Notes: generated from the letters alone by a model not told the origin. 64,000 nt of DNA from Hetaerina americana (GCA_022747635.1 JAKTNV010000018.1:310001-374000); one strand, 5' to 3'. Positions 21,656 to 32,945 are shown, counted from the first letter of the stretch. Numbers and translations are program-made.

Positions 21656-21980
21656 CCTTGGCTGACTGACAAACTAAAGCTAGGTCATCAGCAAAACTAA
21701 CTGATTTTACGAATTCCCCGCCCCCTTTCATTCCTACCTCGAGTTCTTCCCATGCCTCTTTAATCATTTCCTCTACATACAGGTTGAACAGCAACGGTGA
21801 AAATGGGCAACCCTGCCTTACACCTCTTCCTAACACTGCCCAACCGGACTCCCCGTTCCCCACTCGCACCTGTGCAGTCTGAGACATGTACAGGTTGCGG
21901 ATAAGCCTCCTTTCCCTCCAATCTATTCCTACTTTCTTCAATATATTCATTAGTTTTTCAAAATTCACTCTATCAAACGC
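21656..21980 (-). mobile_element. RTE copy E, central RT fragment
   Basis: One uninterrupted minus-strand frame: VNFEKLMNILKKVGIDW, then GVRQGCPFSPLLFNLYVEEM, then FADDLALVCQSAKG with the catalytic Asp pair. It shows the intact LYVEEMIK reading where copy A has a stop. Truncated at both ends: a mariner on the left, a Penelope-type tail on the right. Confidence 0.85.
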
Positions 21981-22144
21981 AACTAACCACTGTTACAGGT
22001 GCTTGCCGCACTTCTGTTTCTTCCGAAGAAGACGGAGCTAAATTCCATCGAAAGAATTAAGAAATAACGTGTGAGTGTTCTTTTTTTATGGTCTTAGATT
22101 GTTTGTTGTTATTGACGAAATCTTTATGTTTGTGTGTATATGTT

Positions 22145-22146
<2 letters not shown>
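21981..22146 (+). mobile_element. Penelope-type 3' tail
   Basis: Parallels the tail at 195-300: GAAGAAGACGGAG...CCATCGAAAG hairpin, AATAACGTGTGAGTGTTC and a T-run, then a TA array. Non-coding. Confidence 0.45.
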
Positions 22147-22212
<66 letters not shown>

Positions 22213-22218
22213 TATATG
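22147..22218. repeat. (TA)n microsatellite
   Basis: Pure TA array between the Penelope-type tail and the head of SINE1. Confidence 0.95.
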
Positions 22219-22219
22219 T

Positions 22220-22500
22220 GGGTCGCGGTAGTCCAGTGGGTAGAGCGTTGGACTGCTGACCGGAGGGTCCCGGGTTCGATTCCCGGGCAAGGCACTCTGG
22301 TCACCTGCAGATCCACCCAAGCTTAAGTGATTTTAAGGGTACCAGGTCTTCCTGGGAAACCATAACCGGCACAGGGAAAGCAACTGGCCCCCCTACCCTG
22401 ATGTGTGAATTTCACACGCCGTATAGGGCTTAGTACTGAGTGAACTCTACCATCACCTACTAAACCGACCTTCGGGTTGATTACTGTGTTTATGGTTTAT
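22220..22500 (+). mobile_element. SINE1, full length
   Basis: The cleanest SINE1 copy. tRNA-like head GGGTCGCGGTAGTCCAGTGG with B box at 22,273-22,283 (GGTTCGATTCC), body with GTTTCC/GGAAAC-like blocks, ending GTTGATTACTGTGTTTATGG. TA microsatellites touch both ends. RNA polymerase III would be expected to transcribe such units from the internal A and B boxes (family knowledge). Confidence 0.92.
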
Positions 22501-22561
22501 ATTTATTTATATATATATATATATATAAATATATACACACACATATACATACACATGTGTG

Positions 22562-22597
<36 letters not shown>

Positions 22598-22600
22598 CAC
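22501..22600. repeat. TA / ACACATATACA microsatellite
   Basis: Compound TA and CA/TG repeats after SINE1. Confidence 0.92.
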
Positions 22601-23989
22601 ACATACACACGCGGGTTTCCGACCTAACAAAGATATAAAACATTTTTCCTGAAATTTTCTGAGGTCGGAATCTTGTTGGGCCACTCTCGTATAATAAAAC
22701 TTAACTCGTTACTAGGTTCATATTTTATTTTAAAATCTCGTAAGTATCTTTTTGGGCGGCCATCGTATTAAATTGTGAAATAATGCTTTTTGTGTAGATC
22801 ATATGCTTGCGTATTCAATACCTTGGTTGGTTTATGTTTAATCCCTCGCAAGCAAAGAGTTTTTTGTGCAGTTCTCCGCCTTTAAGAGATTTGTTCATTT
22901 ACGGATACGTCAACTTAAATATCCTTCGCGCATGGAACGGATTTGACGCTTTTTCAAGTCTGCGTGATAAGACTTATCAACCGCCGGCCGTTGCCTTCCT
23001 TTGCGCCGCCCCTGAAAGTCTCCGCCGTCAATAGTTTCGCAAGAATCTTTTCGTGATTCTCCTCGCGCTGCGAACATTCTTTCCCCGCTGAAGATATTGG
23101 AGCATTCAGGAATTGCGCTCGAGTTTTCGGCAGAGCACGTGCAAAAGTAAGGCAAGCCTTCTCAAGAAATGCTCTCCGTATCACTCGACGTTAGGTGCCC
23201 GCATGAAATTGAAATATCTTGCGGGGGAGGGGGGCAATCGCAATTCTAGCGTTCCGTTCTTGGGATTATTTGAAATTCCTTCTCCTCTTCCGTCTCCACG
23301 CTTTCCTTCGCATCAATCGCCCTCTTCCTCCTCTTGTGTTCTACGAATCTCTCTCTCTCTCTGTTATCATCTCTCGGAGACATTTCCTTCTCATTGGACT
23401 CCAATATTTGCACACTTCTAACGCGAGTCTCCTCGCTGCGACCAGAGGGGAGGAATGGTGCCCTCGTGGCAAACCCCCCCCCCCCAACTCATTCGTTCAC
23501 CTTTGACCCGACCCCCCACCCCCTGGTCCAACGCTCCCTTCCGCGTTCCCCTCTGCATAAAGATATCCTCTCCCCCCCTTACCTGCATTCCCATTCCCCC
23601 TCCCGCGCAATCTACCATGCGCACGGCACCTTCGAGGAAAATTGAGGGGGGAGACAAGAAAACGGAGGACATTGTTAATAAAAAGGCGTTCTCACCAATG
23701 TATTTTCCTAGAGTACCAGCATGCGTGGCAACCGTTAAACACTACATCTAAGTCATCTACTTACGTAATACCTCGCAGGCCGCCGCAGGAGCGTGTGGTG
23801 GGGGATGTTAGGTCCCACACGTAAAAGAGTGAAAGAGATAATAAATCCACATGCAAAACCAACAATTTCATGCAAATCTATGCCCACAGAGGCGCATTTA
23901 CACTCATGCGAAGACCTTTTTGACTTTCACACATGCAAATGCATATACTATGAACTAACGCACGCATGCACATGCATCTACGAATGTCG
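22601..23989. other. Unclassified, C-rich in part
   Basis: No recognised gene. 23,270-23,620 is pyrimidine-rich with long C runs (23,476-23,487), giving spurious Pro/Ser-rich open frames. From 23,840 there are CATGCA-rich strings. Confidence 0.5.
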
Positions 23990-24290
23990 TGGAAATCCAT
24001 CAAATAACGTGCTAATCTGTATGCATATTGGAGGAGGACTTCATTCAAAACAAGGGTTGATTCACGTGACATAACTTAATTATTATTAGGCGTCAAAAGA
24101 GGAAATAAAAATGAAACAAAACCATTTAAACGACAGGCCTCCACCATGACAAGACAGGTCATTCAGAATTGAAGAGCAGGAAGGGGAAATTCTTCGATCG
24201 CATGGTCACCGCCCCTGAAGACAATTATAGGGAATGCGGTAGGCGGGAAACGGAGGCGACTCCCGCCCCCCTCCCCCCAGAGAGAGAGAG
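23990..24290 (+). repeat. Diverged repeat, copy 1 (pair with 27,510-27,740)
   Basis: Shares ordered blocks with 27,510-27,740: AATAACGTGC, GGAGGAGG-CTTCATT, AAAACAAGGG, AAATTAAAAATGA-like, CGACAGGCCTCC, GGGAATGCG and CGGAGG. The unit type is unknown. Confidence 0.65.
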
Positions 24291-25204
24291 GAAGACGAGG
24301 GATGGAAGAGGAAGCTAGAAAACAACAAAGAAAGAAAAGAAAAATTGTACCGATCACTAGAGTCTTCAGTGGAAGTTTAAATGGAAGTCCCATTTGGTGA
24401 TGCGGGAAGGAGCACTATGAAATTAGCACCGCGATCTGAAATATTTTGGAAGCAAGGAATGCCACCGATTTCGAAGAAAACAAATCTGCACCTTGAAGAA
24501 TGTTGCACGGAAAAAACGGCGACGATGAAGAATTAGATCAGCGTCATTGATGACGCAGACTTGGCCGCATAGGGTGCGGTCGCCGTCATTTGAGGTGAAG
24601 ATCACGATACTAACCCTTTCTTCGTTCGCCTTTTGATCGCCTCCGTCGGATTGAAATTGTGAAATCTCCCCATGCCCTAAAATTAAATGATTGATGCGTT
24701 GATTCGCATACCCTACTTACGAGACAAAAATGTTAGTTAATCATCAATAAAAAAAACATTTTAAATAGTTTAAAAATCATTATTATATTTCGGTTCCCTT
24801 ATCTAAATTTGGGGATGGTCACATTGAGATTTCCATCCGATTTGGGTTTACTAAATCTTAGTTATAAATTGCGTGAATCTGTCCGAGGAAGCAGGTTTGA
24901 CCCCAAGCGTGTAATAGTTTTTCATTCCTTTGGCAGAAACCCTTCTTGGTGCAGACGGAGCTACCTTCTGCCCCTAGATGCTGCTGCCATCTATCACCCT
25001 CATTCTGTACCACTTCGACGAATTCCATTTCTCTCGTAGAAGCGCTCTCGCATTGTGACGCTCGACAGGTCGCCGGAGCCGTTCGAAGCGCCGAACCGGG
25101 ACAGGGACGGATGCGGGGGAACAACCCCTTCGACCCCCTATCCTGCTCACGTGGATTTTTGTTGCTATTGCTTTAATGGAAGAGGAAGTAATCATTGCGG
25201 TCGG
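24291..25204. other. Unclassified
   Basis: No gene or matched repeat recognised. Confidence 0.5.
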
Positions 25205-25562
25205 TTGTTGTATTCAAAATATTAAGAGCAGCTAGGCTGTGAATCGCCCAATATAGAGCGAAGATTTAATGGCAGATTAAATCTCTTATTGCATATGAAT
25301 CGGAAGGAAGTCTCTATAGCATTTGTGTTGTAAATGTATTATTACTCCCATCGTACTACGGTAGGAGAGATCAATGTAAACAAATCAAAGAGATTTATTG
25401 CAGAGAAGATAGATTTAAGATGTCATTTTTTCAACGAACGATAAGTGATCAGAATAACATTTTTTGATCGCAGCATGGTCATATTTGGGTCAAAATTAGT
25501 CTGGTGCGTATTCACCCCCCACCATACACCCGAGCGGTGGCTTGCAGGGTAATAAAGTATCA
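25205..25562 (+). mobile_element. LINE-B 3' end
   Basis: Begins with the RT C-terminal stretch AAATATTAAGAGCAGCTAGG (shared with 31,040 and 35,262), followed by the C-terminal codons for a KMSFF-RTI-DQN block and the UTR ending CGGTGGCTTGCAGGGTAATAAA. Degenerate and 5'-truncated. Confidence 0.85.
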
Positions 25563-27509
25563 AATAAATTATATTAACAAGATTTTACTTAGCTCTCATT
25601 ATTGAACCATATTGCTATGTGGTTCTTACTCATACAAAATAACCTGTGGGTTGATTACTCTGCAAAGGCAGCGCTGACAGAATAAAGTCCTTTAGAATGC
25701 ATCGATGGTTAACCTTCTACGTATTGTTGAGGAGTATTTATTTTTGATTTGTCACACTTCTGTTACATTGAAGTAAAACATCAGCATCCCTATTTCAAGG
25801 TCCCTTCTCCGAATCCAGTCCATTTAACAATGCTTGCTCCTCATTGTTTGGCACCGTTACTTGCACTCCATGCCAATCACCTTCTGGTGTCACACAAGTG
25901 TTGTGTTTTACTATGGTATTTTATATCTTCACCAGTGGAACCCAGTCTGGTCCCGGCTCGATAATTCACTCAATTCCGACTCGCTTACTCTTCCGTCTCC
26001 CCACACTCCATTCACGAAATCAGGTCCCAATTCACGAACGTGACTCGGACGGGAGCGTCCACTCTCGTAGCTCTTCGAAGGGACGGACCCTTCGCACTGG
26101 TCTTGAAGCAGTCCCAATCCTCGCAACGCCCTCCATCGCTCGCTTGTTTGCGTTATTCGGAGCTTCCGCTCGCGCGCATAACTCTCTCTGCTGAGAGCGC
26201 CACACTTGGACTTGTGTTTGAACGTTGATCCCGCAAAGAGGTTTGGGGGTGGGCGCATATGCACATAAATAAATCGCTCAGCTTTGGCTTCAACCCGAGG
26301 TGGGCAATCATTTTCGACTAAACGAACCCCGACCCTTCGACGGATTAAAACACCGAAGTTTACAGCAAGTCGGGAAAAGGAATGAATGTAGTATGATGTC
26401 TCAAAGAGAAGGAAGCGAACAAAAGACGCTGAAGGAGATCTCCGTGATCTTCGAGAAGGAAGGACGTATGCGAAACTTAACTCCCTTTCTCTCGGTCCCC
26501 CCACAAAACACCCTTTGGCTTATTCCCGTCATGGAATCGGTGTGCCACTCGTGTGGGTGTTCTGGGCGGGGTGTTCCTCTCCGTGTCTTTGCTCCGACTT
26601 TAAGCTCCTCTTCCTCCAATGGGGAGTGCTGCTCCCCCAAACCCACGCAAAGGATCCGACCTTCCCTATCAATATATCCTTTACCTTAAACCCTCTGAAT
26701 TCCGTATCTCCCGCATTTTTTTAAGAACGCATCTTCCATTATTTATTTCCAATCCCTCGCCTTCACTCTTTTCGCGATTTTAGCATGAGATCTGGATTCG
26801 CAATCTCTTTTGTACGCAACTCTTTAACCAGAGGGCTCGCATTGAATTTGTCACTCGGCCTCCCATGTCCTGCCAGGCCATTTCCGACAAAGATTCCGAT
26901 TGGAAATGCCTAATAACCTATTTTGTGGTGATAATTTGTTTGAAGAATTCAGTACAATTTCTATCTTGGAAGAGAGATGGTGTTCTGCTTTGATATGGGT
27001 TAGTCACAGGGCACGGAGGCACATTTCCAGTGAGTAGTGATTGGATTAGATTTGAATTTCCGACGCTCACGGTGAGCTTGTTCCTCGGGATTGAATTTCC
27101 GCCCAGAAGGCGCGCACACTCCCTCGGCACTTACACCGACACCGGCAGAACGGGCATAAGTGCTCTCCAGTGCTATTTGCGTTATCGAGATGACCTCTTC
27201 ATTTTTTCCCCATTTATGAGAAACGCCGAAAAGAGGCGCTCATGAATCGTCAGAACACTTATTTCAAAGGTCAGTGGATTTATGAAAATTCATCGGATAT
27301 CTCTACGCCTCGATAAGGAGATCTTGATTGATTTAACCATATAGATTTTGCAAGGCAGTTTTCCCGTTTATTTGTCATAGTTCGACATCGGCGTAAATAC
27401 CCCACGACCCACGAATAAGGTGTGTGAGGGGCAGGGGGTGCAAGCACCTGGTGGGAAGGGTAGGTGTTGAGGGAGGATGTGGGAGAGGAAAGGGAAAAAT
27501 ATTCGTTAA
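25563..27509. other. Unclassified region, GC-rich in the middle
   Basis: No recognisable domain in any frame. 25,980-26,320 and 26,540-26,660 are GC- and CpG-richer than the surroundings. I cannot support an exon. Confidence 0.5.
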
Positions 27510-27740
27510 AAATCTATCCAATAACGTGCAAATTTGTATACATGCTGGAGGAGGGCTTCATTTAAAACAAGGGCTAATTCGCCAACATAAATTAGTTATT
27601 TGCAATACGAAACGAGAAAATTAAAAATGACCAAAACGACTCATGTGACAGGCCTCCCCCGTGAGGACATACATCACATGTCATCGCCCCCATAAATACA
27701 GGCAGGGAATGCGACACGCCGCAGCAGGCAGGCAACGGAG
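27510..27740 (+). repeat. Diverged repeat, copy 2 (pair with 23,990-24,290)
   Basis: Same block order as 23,990-24,290, up to GGGAATGCG and the CGGAGG block at the left arm of the 27,733 hairpin. The hairpin's second arm is absent from copy 1. Confidence 0.65.
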
Positions 27741-27781
27741 GTGTCCCTCCCCCGACGCACGGGGGAGGGACACCTCCGTTG
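27733..27781. repeat. Perfect 22-bp hairpin with 5-base loop
   Basis: Left arm 27,733-27,754 begins CAACGGAGGTGTCCC; right arm 27,760-27,781 is its exact reverse complement; the loop is ACGCA. GC-rich, so it would be very stable in RNA or single-stranded DNA. It is not a terminator in any recognised gene. Confidence 0.97.
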
Positions 27782-27995
27782 TGGAGGTCTTTGCCACACG
27801 AGGTAAGTGAAAGTGCATGCAATTGAATAGACCTATTAAATCTTCCCAAGGCGCTGAGGGTGGCAAGTGAGATTTTTGCTATCCTGAGTCGAGAAGTGTG
27901 AATAGGAGTCCTTGAGTCTCCTAGTCTCCCGAAGTTTACATTCATGATCCAAGCGAGTTGACTCAAGAATGAGGGGCTATAAGTATTTACAAGAA

Positions 27996-28300
27996 GGGAT
28001 CGGGATGGTGCGGTGCTTCCCACCCTGGCTTCCCACCCTGAGGGTCCGGGTTTGAATCCCGACGGTAGCAGATCTTTTTCAGAGGTATCCCGATCCCTAC
28101 TTGAGGTGCTTTGTGGAGGGCGTTTTGAGTAAGTACGCCGCCCGTCGGATGGGACGTTAAATTGTTGACCCCTTGGCACCTTTCGTTATCAGAGTAGGTT
28201 AATTCCGACGCTGTGTTTCTCTCCAACCTTCCTCCCCATCCATCCCTAATGGTGCAAATTACCATAGCTGTCGGTCGCCTCCCCTAAATACTACCACTGG
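27996..28300 (+). mobile_element. SINE2, full length, with short target duplication
   Basis: Same unit as 13,381-13,690: GGGATCGGGATGGTGCGG head, B box GGTTTGAATCC, GTCGGATGGGACGTTAA body block, CGGTCGCCTCCCCTAAATAC end. TATTTACA occurs just before (27,984-27,991) and shortly after (28,314-28,321), a likely target-site duplication. Confidence 0.9.
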
Positions 28301-28321
28301 AGAGGAAGAGAAATATTTACA

Positions 28322-28893
28322 GGTTTGTATTTGCTCAGGATGATATTAATGCGAACGTTATTTCAATAAATTTAAAGAGAGAAGGCTTCTGTCGAGTTCT
28401 GGCAAATTGATGATTAGTATGTTGATTGCGTGTGAGAATGGGTTGATCTTCCTCTGTCCCCTCACCGCTCGCTCCCTCCAGGGGTCGCATTATTGTGCCG
28501 CCAAGCCTCGCCATTCTACGCTTAGGAAACCCAGCACATTACAGTTTCACGGTGAAAGCCATTGAATGAAATTGTCGAAACACCTTCATTCTTTCATTTA
28601 CTGAGGTGCGCTGAAGCGGGACGTTCATGCTGCAGATATTTTCTTCAATTTAAAGAGGAAAAGAAATTCAGTTAGCCTATTTCCGCCTCAAATGGCGCTG
28701 AAATATCAGTTAATTCTTCTGAATTCTGTTCATCTACATATATTTTCCTCCTGTTAAACTTACAGTATTCAGTGCGATCATGTAAATCGATCAGCGAAAA
28801 TTCATTTAAAGCTTTTTCATTCATATTTACTTGCTCAATATTGTCCATTTTGGTGGTTTGAGGTATTCTACGGCCATGGAGAAATTTTATGAG
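28322..28893. other. Unclassified
   Basis: AT-rich; no gene recognised. Confidence 0.5.
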
Positions 28894-29166
28894 TTACTCT
28901 AAAGAAACTCGGGAGATGTCGCTGAAGTAAATTTTAACGGAGTCATCCGCTAACATGCATAATAATGCAACAATTACAGAGTTTAAATATCAATCACCTT
29001 GACCGGGAATCGAACTGGGATCCCTCGATGTGCGGTTCTGTAGCTAGTAAAGCTATCCCGATCAAGGCGAATGATTTTTACACTCAGAAATTGTTGCATT
29101 GAAATGCATATTAGCGGATGACTCCGCCAAAAGTTACTGTTTCAGCATCTCCTGCAGTTTCTTTGG
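28894..29166. mobile_element. Foldback element with tRNA-like loop
   Basis: Arms of about 100 bp (28,894-28,995 and 29,068-29,166) are imperfect inverted repeats; shared blocks include GGAGTCATCCGCTAA, ATGCA-AATGCAACAA and AAAGAAACT. The loop (28,997-29,067) is tRNA-like on the minus strand: CCTTGATCGGGATAGC..., B box GTTCGATTCC and a closing GGTCAAGG complementary to the start. A non-autonomous foldback or a pair of inverted SINE3-type ends are both possible. Confidence 0.8.
28997..29067 (-). repeat. tRNA-like sequence (SINE3-type head)
   Basis: The minus strand is 71 bases with an eight-base acceptor-like stem (CCTTGATC/GGTCAAGG, one G-U), a D-arm-like GATAGC...AGCTA and a T-arm-like B box. 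It shares its long stem design with 34,371-34,450 and 52,085-52,163. No convincing anticodon arm, so not called as a tRNA gene. Confidence 0.6.
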
Positions 29167-29329
29167 GATTTGTCAATGGTAAAAACAGCCTTTATTTAAA
29201 GTTGGTTTAACCCCTCGTGGACAGTGGCGCGTCGTGCACGACTACAAACGCCCGTGACATTGTATGCACGGAATTTCGTCGAAACATGTTGTTCTTTTAA
29301 AAAAGCCCCAAAATTTCAGAGTTTAAGAG

Positions 29330-29936
29330 GAATCCTCGATCCGATCGGAAATCAAAGTCGTGCTCCTAGGTTTCTTTGATGTTGAAGGTGTTGTTCATCA
29401 TGAATTTCTTCCTGAAGGACAAACAGTAAATGCTGAGTTCTACCTTACAGTTCTCAAGCGTTTGAGAGATCGCGTGCGACCAAATTTGACTCAAGGCGAT
29501 GGATGGATCCTTCACCATGGCAATGCACCAGCACATTCAGCATTGATTGCTCGGCAATCTCTGGCAAAAAATTCAATCACCATACTTTATCGTCCTCCTA
29601 ATTCGCCAGATCTCGCCCCCTTTTCTCCTAATTCTCCTCGCCCAGAATTTTTTCCTAATTCCCCAAAATGCAAAAATGTGATGATGGGACATCACCGGGA
29701 AGATGTGGAAGACGCAATAAAGCAAGAAACGACGGTAAACCTAAAAAGCCTAAACTGCTGCCGAGGACTTCCCTAGTGTGTGCTTTACTAAACCCTAGAA
29801 TGGAAGAAGATGGCATAAGTGCATAGCAATGACTCGAGAGTACTTTGAAAAGGGAACAAAATCGATGTGGACTAAAGTTTGCAAAATAAAGTTTTTATGG
29901 CCTCAGTTAGCGACTTTATTGGACAGACCTCGTATA
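29330..29936 (+). pseudogene. Mariner C-terminal half, HHEFLPEGQTV family
   Basis: Open from 29,360 to 29,776: GVVHHEFLPEGQTVNAEFYL, then DGWILHHGNAPAHSAL, where the second catalytic Asp is Gly, then NSPDLAPFSPNSP, where the third Asp region is disrupted by an insertion. It ends in the TIR TTTATTGGACAGACCTCG at 29,917-29,934. The N-terminal half is absent. Dead copy. Confidence 0.88.
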
Positions 29937-30654
29937 AGCGGCGCTGGCCGCCCAATGCAGTCGTGACATTCAAATCTGCCCGAAATCCACAAGATCATCG
30001 TAAAAGACGAAGGAATGCATTTGTAAACGAACTCCGTAAGCTGAGTTAATCTCCGCAGACGATATTCTCTTACCGTAATGGAAGCTAACGATCATAATGT
30101 CGTATGCTTAGGATTTAATTGAGAGCCCGAACCAATATATTTGCACGACTTACTTTTGTTTCAATATTAATCACGGAAACATTTCTTATGGGGCCTCAGC
30201 GTGGGAATATTAACGCTTCCGAAATGGCAAGCAACAATGGAGAAGAGGCATCGGTAAGAATGGCAAGTATCTCTGGACTCGCAGATTATGAATGGCCTCG
30301 CAGGAAATGATGAAATAATTTATGAAACATTTAGGGTTTGTCATTGATTCGATCGACACATCCCGTGTGGACTATCATAATTCTGATATCTACCTGTAAT
30401 TTGTTCAACTTGTGTATGCCTCTTTTTCATAAACAAATGAGTTGTAAGAAGATCTATTTTGAATGAATGATTATATAAGGAAATTATATAGCTTATTTTC
30501 TCAAATATTCGCCGTTGTTATGAAAACATGCATCGGACATTAATTTCCTTTGTAAGGATTTGGCTAAACATGAACATTGCCATAGTCACTGTATAGAAAC
30601 TGCCATAGTCACCTCAGTTGTGATTGAGAGAACTCCTTAGGCTTTCTACTCGTA
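29937..30654. other. Unclassified
   Basis: No gene recognised. Confidence 0.5.
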
Positions 30655-31670
30655 TGCGCGCTTTATATCGAGGATGCTGTGGTTTACCGAGATATCCATG
30701 ATCCTGCGGACACAGCAGCTTTGTCGGATGACCTTAAAGCTATACAACGCTGGTGTGACACTTGGCAATTAGAATTAAACTTAAAAGAGTGCGTAGTGAT
30801 GAATTTTTGGAAAAAAGCGATTCCCTCCTGAACGCTAATGAAAAGGTTTGGAGTTATTGGAAGAGTGCTTGGTAATTGTGAAGACAAGGTCAAAGGAAAA
30901 TGTCATCTGTCACTTGTTGGGCTTTAATTAGAATATGCTACAAGTACATGGCAAGTCCTCATGAAGTAGGATTAATAGGCGAATCAGATCGCGAGCAGAG
31001 TAGTTAAGAGCTAGATATGTAAAAACATTGTTAGGATAAACTTAGAGCAGCCAGGCTGGAAATCACTCCATGGAGCGAAGGTTGAAATACAAATTGAAGC
31101 TCTTGCATATGAATTAGAAAATGTATTATATTAACCCATCGCACTACGATAGGAGAGATTATGTCAATAAAATTAGGTAGATTTAGTGTAGATTTATTTT
31201 TATTTAGGTAGATAGATAGATTTAAGATGTCATTTTTTCTACGAACGATAAGGGATCAGAATAATATTTTCAGACTGAGGCATGGGTCAGGTTGGGGTCA
31301 AATTAGAAGTTTTTTATGGGAGGTGACCGACAGCTAAGGTCATTTGCGCCATTAGGGATGGGCAGGAAAGGATGAAGGGTGGAGAGAACCATTAGCCTAC
31401 TCTTAACGAAAGGCGCCAAGGGGTCCGAAGTTTAACGACCCATCCAACGGACGGCGTACTCTCTCAAAGGGCTCTCCACAAGTAGGGATCGGGATACCTC
31501 TGAAAAATATTTGTTGCCTCCGGGATTTGAAGTTGGGCCCTCTTTGTGGGAACCCTGTACGTTAGTCACCACACCATCGAGATCCCCTCGGGTCAAATTA
31601 GTCTGGTGTGTATCCACCCCCTGCCACACACCTCATCGGCGGCTTGCAGGGTAGTAAATATCTACGAGAG
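30655..31670 (+). mobile_element. LINE-B fragment (RT end to 3' UTR), interrupted by SINE2
   Basis: From 30,667 the plus strand reads EDAVVYRDI, LSDDLKAIQRWCDTW and LELNLKECVVMNFWKK, the region after the catalytic FADD of a CR1/Jockey-type RT; then GRVLGNCEDKVKGK and LEQPGWKSLHGAK. The C-terminal KMSFFLRTIRDQNN block lies at 31,225-31,265, and the UTR (GTCTGGTGTGTATCCACC...GGCTTGCAGGGTAGTAAA) resumes after the SINE2. Many stops. Confidence 0.85.
31307..31589 (-). mobile_element. SINE2 inserted in LINE-B, 12-bp target duplication
   Basis: The minus strand matches SINE2 end to end. It is flanked by identical GGGTCAAATTAG at 31,295-31,306 and 31,590-31,601, the LINE-B sequence that appears once in other copies. 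That shows retroposition into an existing LINE-B copy. Confidence 0.93.
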
Positions 31671-32945
31671 ACGAGGACGCGTGTATTTATTTGGGCGTGG
31701 GCTGTTTAATCAGTGAATAAATATCGAGGGCGTGATTGTGCGTCGAAATACGTTAATTGTGACTCGTGCCGTGGTCGAATGTTTCAGGCAAAGGCTTGCT
31801 GTAACGCGGACAGGCGTTTTAATTCAAGGTCGTCCATTTCATTTAATTGGCTGTTACCCTTGCGGAAAAAGAACGGAATCTAATCTAATCAGCAATTGAA
31901 AGCGTTGGATTTTTTATTCGGGTTGACCAGTTGTTTTTCAGTCGTTTATTTTGCGAAGTAAAGGATAAACACCGATCACTGTGATTTTAAGCGTCTAAAA
32001 ACAAGACATTCTCATGGTAATCATTCCGCGTCATCCCAGGTTGATAATTGGAACGGGTGCGTGTTTGGGACGGTGTATTGGTATCTCGTAAACATGGCCA
32101 CCCCGGGTGTGAGATTACCCAAGCTTGAAAATCTCGTTTCAGCACATTTGTAAATTTTCAACTCCGAGGCTTAAAGTGGAGTGGTGTACTTATCTTGGAG
32201 GAGCCCGGGGTCATGGCCTCCGTTTCTTAATCGACGTTAATTTATGATTAAGCTGCGATTATATACCATAGAAATGATGTGTTAGTTTTTGTGGATTTTC
32301 TCAACTTAAAATAATCTATCAGATAAAGGTATCTGCATTCTCGTCCATCAGATTTGCAAATTAATTGCTATTGATCTCAAACCATCCGTTTGCGTTGTTC
32401 TACGAAGAAATTCCTCATGGGGAATTACCTTTCCGTGTACTTTTTGAATGAAATAGCCTTACACTGTTTGTAGCTCAGTGTTAATCAAGATTCATTGAGA
32501 ATAATAGTGTTTGGACTACGTAAGTAGGGGAATAATTACACCTATTATTCTCTGTATATTTTATGTGCCGCTAGCAATGCGTAGACAGCGCCTAGTGTAA
32601 AAATAAGCCTAAATTATTCGTTGCAAATTTTGCCTAAAAGGTGGCGATCATATTTTAGCGGAGGCAGGTCATCATTATATGATATTTATTACTTTTTTAC
32701 AGGTACACAGATAATTTAAGTCTAGCCAGTTATGCTTTGAAAAGGGATTTCATAAGGGCGAAAGGGATGACTGCTTCAAAGGGATTGGTTGGAAACAAGG
32801 TTAGGAGCGGAAAGGGAGAGGAAATGAGGGAGGACATGCGTGAAATCTAATCACTGCGCGCGGTTTTAAGGACGTGTGTGTGTCTATACAACCGCATATT
32901 AAAGCACCAAAACTCACCACATGGCAAACACATATTCATTCGCAT

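Noticed and set aside
22220..22292. Possible functional tRNA gene
   Set aside because: Has A- and B-box-like sequences, but the ends cannot form an acceptor stem and the unit is repeated with a fixed non-tRNA body; it is a SINE head.
23219..23751. Pro/Ser-rich open frames
   Set aside because: Produced by pyrimidine-rich low-complexity sequence with C runs.
24858..25195. Minus-strand 88-codon frame considered as a transposase C-terminus
   Set aside because: No motif aligned to mariner or other families; left unclassified.
29360..29776. Active transposase
   Set aside because: Second catalytic Asp is Gly and the third region is disrupted; N-terminal half missing.
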